Shown piece after piece: positions 43,601 to 48,498 of a DNA stretch of 48,498 bases. Position numbers and translations under genes: made by a program. Location: assembly GCA_949373095.1 (NCBI GenBank), contig CASIBY010000013.1, positions 1 through 48,498 of the forward strand. Reading direction: 5' to 3'. Numbering within the stretch: position 1 is the stretch's first letter; every line of letters begins with the position of its first letter. Under the pieces are notes generated by a model. That model was not told the origin of the DNA. It made no database searches and saw only the letters and a program-made list of their open reading frames with translations. Source of the stretch: Candidatus Poseidoniaceae archaeon (lineage in GTDB: Archaea; Thermoplasmatota; Poseidoniia; Poseidoniales; Poseidoniaceae).

Positions 43601-45952
43601 ATCCCCAAACATGATTTCGTTCTTTGCTTCACGCATTAACAGACTACCATCTGTTGTTCGATGTTTATTGAGCAAAGCTTCAGCTCGCTGTTGAAATTGT
43701 TGCGGACTGATTTCTTCTGCTCCCATTCGCTTTGGAATGATCAACGAACGTCCAGAAACTTCTCTAAACCTCTTTGCAAATATCTGTGTATTGATGATGT
43801 ATCGTTCAATGACTTCGATGTGATTGTTGTTTCGGAACGCAGTGTACATCTCACCGGGGTCTACTTCTTGGGAGGTGCGCAACAGAAGTCCGTTTTCATC
43901 AAAGGACATCTCAATAACTGAAATATTGTTTGCTTCAGCCAATCCAGCCATAAAATAACCGAGTGCTGTATTGAAACCTCGGCCCCGACATGTGGTAATC
44001 ATGTAGGTGGGGTGGGCTCCAGTGATGACCTGTTCCACTAGAATTCGGTCGGGATCTGGCACCTGGAATGAGTCAATTGAATGTTCTTCAAGGTGGCGCG
44101 CAATGGCGCTGGCTACTTCTTTGGATAGTCCATAGGCATCTCGCAATAAAATCCGAGGGTCTTGTTCTCGGCGAAGTGCAACGATACAGTGGCCGATGAG
44201 GTCGAGGAGTGCCTTTGACAGTTCACGACTCCGGGAGCGAGCCTCGCCCGACCACGATGGAATAGTTGGACGGTGGCCCGTAACTGATGTGACATTGACT
44301 CTCGTCCCTTGTATGTTGGTCACTCTATAGGTGGAACCGCCGAGAAGAATGACGTCACCACCTCGTAGATTAGAGACGAAGGAACCGGACAATTGCCCAA
44401 GAATTGATCCTTCCGCATTGAAAACAAGGTAGGAATTATCTGGTGCAATAGTTCCAATATTTGTATAGTAAATCATTCGAGAATATCCACGTTTGCCGTA
44501 AATATTTTCTTCCCAATCAACCCAAACCCTACGTTCTTCTTCTAACATGTCCAGAACTTCAATGAAGTCGTCATATTTGAAATTTCTATATGACCATGAA
44601 TTCACAATGATTTCGTAGGCCTCATCGATGTCAAGTTGATTGATAATCACTAGACCAATCATGAATTGAGCAACGACATCCAGGCAATTTTGCGGGAAAT
44701 CAAGTCGGTCCATATCTCCCGTTTGGATGGCGGCTTGGAGAGCCGCTAGTTCAATCAAATCGTCAACGCTGGAAGGAAGGAATCGGGCACGCGGAATTCC
44801 ACCCACGTGGTGACCTGCCCGTCCGATACGTTGCAAAGCGGTCGCAATATCTCCTGGACTGCCCACCTGTAAGACGAGGTCAACCGAACCGATGTCAATT
44901 CCCATCTCAAGAGACGATGAGGTTACAACTGCTCGCAGATGGCCCAATTTGAGTTTACGTTCTACATCCAATCGGATAGTCTTGTCCATAGAACCGTGAT
45001 GCCCTGCGACCAAATCACCCAAGAACGGACGTAGCCGTTGGACGATCGTTTCAGTCATTTTCCTGGTATTGGCAAAGACGAGTGTGGTGGTATGGGCACT
45101 GATAAGGTCTGCAATGGCTTCAATATTGTATTCAAGAATTTTCATCACTGGTAAATCACTAAATTTAGGATGCGTGATGAGGATATCCAAATCTAATTCA
45201 CGGGAACCTGAAATTTTAGCAATCGATACTTTTGTGACTTGGCCTCTTGCTTCTTTATCATCGCTGCTCACAAGGTATTGAGCGACGGTCTCTAGAGGCT
45301 CCATAGTAGCGGAAATCCCGATACGCTGAACAGGATTTTTCAAAAGCGTATCTAACAAGGAAAGTGTTAGCGAGAGGTGAACGCCTCGCTTGGTTGAAAC
45401 CATCGAGTGCAATTCGTCAATAATCATGTATTCAACTTCGCTTACAATCGGCTGGAACCGAGGCGAAGTAATCGCAATGGCCAAGCTCTCTGGTGTCGTA
45501 ATAAGAATGTGCGGTGGTTTACGAAGCATCTTCTGTCGGTCGGATTGGGACGTGTCTCCGGTTCGCAACCCGACACGGATTTCCTGGGCGCGGTCGGGAA
45601 GATAATGTTCTGTTATTTCCTTCAGTGGACCGATAAGGTTACGCTGAATATCGTTTGCGAGAGCTTTGATTGGAGAGATATAAATTGCGTGAACCTTTTT
45701 CTCCAACTTTTGGTCCAATGCGAGGCGGACTAAGTTGTCAATGATGGAAAGGAAGGCCGTCAATGTCTTACCCGAACCAGTAGGTGAACAAAGGAGGAGA
45801 TGTTCCTTGTTTATAATCGAAGGAATTGCAAGTTTTTGAGGGGCAGTAAAATCAGGAAATTTATCCCTAAACCATCTACGAACAGGCGGGCATAGCTGTT
45901 CGTAAAGAGGTTCGGATTCCATAGGGGAATCCAAGTATACTATTTCTGCCAT
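40670..45952 (-). CDS. lhr: Very large Lhr-family helicase (core plus C-terminal domain)
   Basis: A 1760-residue Superfamily 2 helicase. The Lhr core comes first: Walker A 'SPTGSGKT' at 56-63, 'YISPIKALANDIQRNL', DEAD-type 'MIIDELHSM', 'GISATMEPLE', and motif VI 'QRIGRAGHHVGG', followed by winged helix and beta-bundle segments. Archaeal Lhr is usually about 850-950 residues. Here a further ~850 follow, with winged-helix/HTH_42-type segments such as 'FEDALEEIIRRMGPVKANTL' and a terminal 'YLVFRNAEPVAAFKANTRN', as in the long bacterial Lhr with an Lhr-CTD. DNA repair is the expected field. Confidence 0.9.
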   Translation of the reverse strand: MAEIVYLDSPMESEPLYEQLCPPVRRWFRDKFPDFTAPQKLAIPSIINKEHLLLCSPTGSGKTLTAFLSIIDNLVRLALDQKLEKKVHAIYISPIKALANDIQRNLIGPLKEITEHYLPDRAQEIRVGLRTGDTSQSDRQKMLRKPPHILITTPESLAIAITSPRFQPIVSEVEYMIIDELHSMVSTKRGVHLSLTLSLLDTLLKNPVQRIGISATMEPLETVAQYLVSSDDKEARGQVTKVSIAKISGSRELDLDILITHPKFSDLPVMKILEYNIEAIADLISAHTTTLVFANTRKMTETIVQRLRPFLGDLVAGHHGSMDKTIRLDVERKLKLGHLRAVVTSSSLEMGIDIGSVDLVLQVGSPGDIATALQRIGRAGHHVGGIPRARFLPSSVDDLIELAALQAAIQTGDMDRLDFPQNCLDVVAQFMIGLVIINQLDIDEAYEIIVNSWSYRNFKYDDFIEVLDMLEEERRVWVDWEENIYGKRGYSRMIYYTNIGTIAPDNSYLVFNAEGSILGQLSGSFVSNLRGGDVILLGGSTYRVTNIQGTRVNVTSVTGHRPTIPSWSGEARSRSRELSKALLDLIGHCIVALRREQDPRILLRDAYGLSKEVASAIARHLEEHSIDSFQVPDPDRILVEQVITGAHPTYMITTCRGRGFNTALGYFMAGLAEANNISVIEMSFDENGLLLRTSQEVDPGEMYTAFRNNNHIEVIERYIINTQIFAKRFREVSGRSLIIPKRMGAEEISPQQFQQRAEALLNKHRTTDGSLLMREAKNEIMFGDIDMIGLEAFLQACMSGDARIVHTKVVVPSRLGMSLFMSAFEDLMSMKTRAFLVKDIDPAILQRLLGTRSLATELTADQLTDFYANKAPVPTNSRELFRLMSHGGGLDREFQNPLYKEKLANISIPTIAGWVEELIQSGEITKVHGTGQEELDGKWFSPYMAEIHGTLGSLAVNGGKEVEDLRELHTRGITYKIATEFVGTTPTVWEEQILSDPQEAMRVKIIEMLGSEGPKTSDELDLRLPFPLALIERVLHNLETRNVISVGFFRQTDDAEYILKVDEHRLTGGKEEVVEYRWIQNMVLEKSFKQYDDGFSAFNEHVLFQKQQELLYRIDEFKFSDWKDVQLDSDVIMGRLLHNRIGYTTKRNIGVLLGLKPEPWIGPMEDEILSKIPPGENVTRQEIMANYPKGDEHKALQRDLKNALSNLERQMLVVKQFEEVTGRRRRLSLFHRVHGVYEPLSFEDALEEIIRRMGPVKANTLRFYVSRSYEDLTIALMNLEKEGRISKVVALVPEPEAFFCAPDEVELLLRPRREDRTVRILTQSDPYVSRFIWEVRSVLDRGWYLPIFKGVDPIGKVLMFKVNDYLEIKDLHVPTAYLDEFCRAFEILLDNHAAQLVDVAVLSNFNSEPITALDETTRSALESIGFKATGERMIRGAIVDPQPREIAERALFHKHHLHQATRHENEILALKKVTEIRDDFALRGRCELYRVNLKSMASAHRLHQGINLRGHQVWASYEHFQDILAIRNEPADDELWDIVEFFSTNSDPNLFKERHALSQAEFRKLVQPLIRSGHIVQDFRGGFRTVQLRPNVDRVELRREHIRKLVEQYPVITLRQLTQLAGTSFKPEELKAVLNVFEEDETLIKGFLIEDFHQVCWGRKELLEQARSIPSIRDFVLPPSDPIAPYFADIMKERFGFGSAYLVFRNAEPVAAFKANTRNKIIDVKDYEGSEKAWRIVKEFAWEHQMPLQTDLRIGGKKLQ

Positions 45953-45993
45953 TTTATTTCCAACGCCCTTGTGTCGCGAAGCGTGTGCAAGCG

Positions 45994-46002
45994 TCTTAAA
46001 GA
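45994..46002 (-). promoter_or_regulatory. TATA-like box upstream of lhr
   Basis: On the minus strand TCTTTAAGA, about 45 bases before the lhr ATG. It resembles the CTTAAG-type elements before EF-2 and glyS. Low confidence. Confidence 0.3.
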
Positions 46003-46024
46003 ACTATCGCATTGGTCCGTAACC

Positions 46025-46339
46025 TCAAGCCCAACGATTCTCCCGTTTCTTCCAACGGTTGAAGGGTTCTGTATCGGGCCGCTCGGCAGGGTCCAAAAGA
46101 GGTGACTCAAGGGATATCGGAGGCAGGATTACTTCATGAAGAGCATCGGTTGGACAGGAACCAATACAAGAGAGACATCCAACACAATTTTCTTCAATGA
46201 CGACAACTGGACGTTTGGAGCGTTTCCGACCTTCAGGATTAAATTTTAGCGGCAAAAGCGCTTCAAAGGGACAATGGGTAATGCAAAGGTCACAGCCCGT
46301 ACAGTCATCTTGAACAATGGCAACCATTGCTTGTCCCAT
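46025..46339 (-). CDS. 2[4Fe-4S] ferredoxin
   Basis: A 104-residue bacterial-type ferredoxin with two complete cluster motifs, 'CTGCDLCITHCP' and 'CVGCLSCIGSCP'. A basic linker ('NPEGRKRSKRPVV') separates them, and a C-terminal tail of about 35 residues is Pro/Arg-rich. It carries electrons, probably for 2-oxoacid oxidoreductases or other low-potential enzymes. The start at 46339 matches a TATA-like element about 25 bases upstream, implying a leaderless mRNA; ATG 46327 is an alternative. Confidence 0.88.
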   Translation of the reverse strand: MGQAMVAIVQDDCTGCDLCITHCPFEALLPLKFNPEGRKRSKRPVVVIEENCVGCLSCIGSCPTDALHEVILPPISLESPLLDPAERPDTEPFNRWKKRENRWA

Positions 46340-46360
46340 GGATGTGGGAATAGACGGCCC

Positions 46361-46369
46361 GATTTAACG
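46361..46369 (-). promoter_or_regulatory. TATA box of the ferredoxin gene
   Basis: CGTTAAATC on the minus strand, 22-30 bases before the ferredoxin ATG at 46339, so the transcript would start at or near the start codon. Confidence 0.45.
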
Positions 46370-46400
46370 ATGTGTATGTCTGAATCTTTTTGGTTGACCC

Positions 46401-46408
46401 GCTTAAGT
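46401..46408 (+). promoter_or_regulatory. TATA-like box of glyS
   Basis: GCTTAAGT about 50 bases before the GTG start, predicting a leader of roughly 25 bases that contains AGGTGA as ribosome-binding sequence (46447-46452). Confidence 0.35.
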
Positions 46409-46455
46409 CGGTGAAGTTCATAGGCAACCCTCCTTAGCATGTATCAGGTGAACTC

Positions 46456-48132
46456 GTGACTGATGAAGGCGACGGCCGTTTGGAACGCTTGAACGAGATG
46501 CTCAAGCGAAGAGGGTTCCTGCTCCCGGCTTTTGGAATCTACGGCGGTGCGAAAGGTCTCTACGATTTCGGTCCTGTTGGAGGGAGGCTACGCTCTCGTG
46601 TCAACCAAGCCTGGCTTGACCATTGGCTCCAACTCGGCAATATTGTAGAATTATCATGTCCGACAGTCACACCTTACGAGGTATTGGAAGCAAGTGGGCA
46701 CGTTGGAGAATTTTCTGACTTTATGACATCCTGTAAGGCCTGCGATGAGGCAAGCCGCGCAGATACTCTTCTTGAGCCGCACCATCCTAATCCTGACGCA
46801 CTCAAACGAGATGAATTACAAGCACTACTTCATTCATTAAACCCTGAATGCCCAGCCTGTAATGCTACCGAATGGAGCGATGTGGTCGCTCAGAATCTAA
46901 TGTTCAACACAACCATTGGGTCAGGAAGTTCAGGCCGTGCTGGATTCATACGACCAGAAACAGCACAGGGTATGTTCACATCATTCCCTTCGATCTACCG
47001 CCACTTCAGAGAACGCCTACCCTTCGGAGCCGTCCAAGTTGGAAAAGGATACAGGAACGAAATTGCTCCTCGGCAAGGCATGATCCGATTGCGAGAATTC
47101 AACATGGCGGAATTGGAATATTTCATCGACCCTGAAGCACCCGTTCATGTTGATTTATCTCATTGGAAGGACCAGAACATTACCTTCATATCTCAAGGAA
47201 CACCAGAATTTTCCTCAACTATTACCAAGGCTCATGACGATGGAATCATTCACCATCCAACCGTTGCTCAATTCCTAGGAATGACGTATGATTTTTTAGT
47301 GAACATGGGAATCATATCCTCTAAAATTCGTTTCCGACAACATGAGAAAGATGAAATGGCACACTATGCACAAGACTGTTGGGATATTGAAATCCTCGGC
47401 TCGTATGGCTGGATTGAGTGTGTTGGTGTAGCTCACAGGGGATGCTATGACCTTGAATCTCATCACAAGGCGACGGGGAAATCCTTGCATGCTCGCCGTG
47501 AATACGCTGAACCAAGAACCACAACAATCGATGCGTGGACCATCAATGGAGCAACCGTTGGACCAACATTCAAAGCCCTAGCTGGTGCAGTTAAAGTTGC
47601 AGTTGAAGAACTTCCCAAGGAGACAGAATTCCCATCACAAGTTACTCTATCAACAGGAGATGTTGTAACACTTGAATCCCAACATGTCAAACCGAATCAA
47701 ATGACCATAAAAGAGACAGGAGAGTGGTTTATTCCCCATGTCATAGAACCTGCATTCGGAATTGACCGAATCATCTGGCATATGATCGACCATGCATACC
47801 ACGAGAACGACAAGGATGGAGATGTTTACACGACAATGAAGTTACAACATTCAATTGTCCCCGTAGATTATGCAGTATACCCACTCTTTGAAAAGGATGG
47901 AATGGATGATTTAGCAATGGAATTACATCGTTCGTTTTGCACCACTCTTGGAGTCGTATCCATGTACGATGGAAGCGGTTCTATAGGCAGAAGATATGCC
48001 CGTGCTGATGAAATTGGTGTGCCAAAGTGCATCACCATTGACCACCAATCCCTGGAAGACCGAACTGTCACTGTTCGTAACAGAGACAACGGTGAACAAA
48101 CTCGGGTGAGTCTTGATAGCTTAATGCAGTAA
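46456..48132 (+). CDS. glyS: Glycyl-tRNA synthetase (archaeal/eukaryal dimeric type)
   Basis: A 558-residue class II aminoacyl-tRNA synthetase for glycine. It opens 'LNEMLKRRGFLLPAFGIYGG', then 'GLYDFGPVGGRLRSRV' and 'EASGHVGEFSDFMTSCKACD'. A zinc-type 'CPACNA' follows, then 'FIRPETAQGMFTSFPSIYRH', motif 2 'GKGYRNEIAPRQGMIRLREF' and motif 3 'HVIEPAFGIDRIIWHMIDH'. The GTG start at 46456 has AGGTGA four bases before it. An ATG at 46439 is out of frame. Divergent from the ferredoxin gene and followed by the RFC large-subunit gene. Confidence 0.95.
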   Translation: MTDEGDGRLERLNEMLKRRGFLLPAFGIYGGAKGLYDFGPVGGRLRSRVNQAWLDHWLQLGNIVELSCPTVTPYEVLEASGHVGEFSDFMTSCKACDEASRADTLLEPHHPNPDALKRDELQALLHSLNPECPACNATEWSDVVAQNLMFNTTIGSGSSGRAGFIRPETAQGMFTSFPSIYRHFRERLPFGAVQVGKGYRNEIAPRQGMIRLREFNMAELEYFIDPEAPVHVDLSHWKDQNITFISQGTPEFSSTITKAHDDGIIHHPTVAQFLGMTYDFLVNMGIISSKIRFRQHEKDEMAHYAQDCWDIEILGSYGWIECVGVAHRGCYDLESHHKATGKSLHARREYAEPRTTTIDAWTINGATVGPTFKALAGAVKVAVEELPKETEFPSQVTLSTGDVVTLESQHVKPNQMTIKETGEWFIPHVIEPAFGIDRIIWHMIDHAYHENDKDGDVYTTMKLQHSIVPVDYAVYPLFEKDGMDDLAMELHRSFCTTLGVVSMYDGSGSIGRRYARADEIGVPKCITIDHQSLEDRTVTVRNRDNGEQTRVSLDSLMQ

Positions 48133-48190
48133 ATAGTCATCTAACAGCGTTGAAATTAACGAAGTTGAAATCTTCTCCGTGTGAAGATTG

Positions 48191-48498
48191 ATGAACCCTC
48201 GCCACCAAGTTCAATTCATGGGTAGCGCAAGCGATTGGACTGAGCGCTACCGGCCCAAAAGTGAACAGCACTTGGAAGGTAACGAAGTTCAGCGAAGGAA
48301 AATCAGAACTTGGCTTGATGATTGGAAAGCGGGGACTCCAAAAAAGAAATCATTGCTTCTTGTTGGACCACCTGGGGTTGGGAAAACAACTGTTGCAAGA
48401 GCCATTGCTGAAGATATGGGATGGAATGTCATTGAACTCAATGCAAGTGATGCGAGAAACGCTGCAGCAATTCGAAAAGCAGCTACCAATGGTGCGAC
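48191..48498 (+). CDS. rfcL: Replication factor C large subunit, N-terminal part (runs off window)
   Basis: The open frame from ATG 48191 (or 48218) to the window end encodes the clamp-loader large subunit. It shows 'WTERYRPKSEQHLEGNE', Walker A in 'LLLVGPPGVGKTTVARAIAE' and 'NVIELNASDARNAAAIRKA', all standard for archaeal RFC-L. RFC loads PCNA on primed DNA. The rest lies outside the window. 58 bases separate it from glyS. Confidence 0.9.
   Translation, partial: MNPRHQVQFMGSASDWTERYRPKSEQHLEGNEVQRRKIRTWLDDWKAGTPKKKSLLLVGPPGVGKTTVARAIAEDMGWNVIELNASDARNAAAIRKAATNGA

Noticed and set aside
1-48498. CRISPR array, transposon, integrase or prophage
   Set aside because: No regularly spaced repeats, no transposase or phage structural genes were seen.

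Overview
The window looks like a piece of a marine Thermoplasmatota genome, most likely Candidatus Poseidoniales (Marine Group II). This is a judgement from gene content, not from a search. The informational genes are archaeal: uS12-uS7-EF-2, an exosome/proteasome superoperon, eL43, prefoldin, KEOPS Pcc1, TiaS, Dph6 and RFC large subunit. The mevalonate-type lipid genes are archaeal too, while a large lectin-like surface protein, an OPT transporter and an OYE flavoenzyme fit a heterotrophic surface-ocean archaeon. Genes are densely packed. There is no gene-free stretch over 300 bases, and I saw no tRNA, rRNA, CRISPR array, transposase or phage gene.

Layout. 1-6.2 kb: start of a P-type cation ATPase (minus strand), an OPT oligopeptide transporter, a split transketolase pair, a MazG-like pyrophosphohydrolase, a transaldolase/F6P-aldolase and a DUF2071 protein. 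6.3-10.6 kb (minus strand): a MamK-like actin, a double-zinc-ribbon protein, a DUF35-type protein and a thiolase whose frame is broken many times. 10.7-14.9 kb: KptA/Tpt1, a zinc-ribbon protein, isopentenyl phosphate kinase, a fused IPP isomerase + prenyl diphosphate synthase, and a MOSC protein. 14.9-19.4 kb (minus strand): the str group uS12-uS7-membrane protein-EF-2, with EF-2 also broken into several frames. 19.5-22.3 kb: UbiD-family decarboxylase, TPR protein, Nudix hydrolase.

22.3-29.0 kb (minus strand): the archaeal exosome superoperon, in transcription order proteasome alpha, SBDS, Rrp4, Rrp41, Rrp42, eL43, Pcc1, prefoldin beta, DHH phosphoesterase and a helical-repeat protein. 29.2-34.8 kb: Dph6, adenylosuccinate lyase, small membrane proteins, a RadB-like protein lacking a proper Walker A lysine, TiaS and a GmhB-type HAD phosphatase. 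34.9-40.6 kb: an archaeosortase-like protease, an OYE enzyme and a 1206-residue secreted multidomain protein. 40.7-48.5 kb: a very long Lhr helicase, a 2[4Fe-4S] ferredoxin, glycyl-tRNA synthetase and the start of the RFC large subunit.

How the genes fit together. Several steps of isoprenoid lipid synthesis lie in 10 kb: thiolase with a DUF35 partner, IPK, the IDI-GGPPS fusion, and a UbiD enzyme that could be anhydromevalonate phosphate decarboxylase. Translation and RNA turnover genes dominate the middle. EF-2 carries the diphthamide histidine context and Dph6 is 12 kb away. The most notable points are the bifunctional IDI-prenyltransferase, the MamK-like actin with an operator-like inverted repeat at its promoter, the archaeosortase near a large surface protein, the double-length Lhr, and two dense clusters of frameshifts (thiolase and EF-2) that look more like consensus errors than gene decay.
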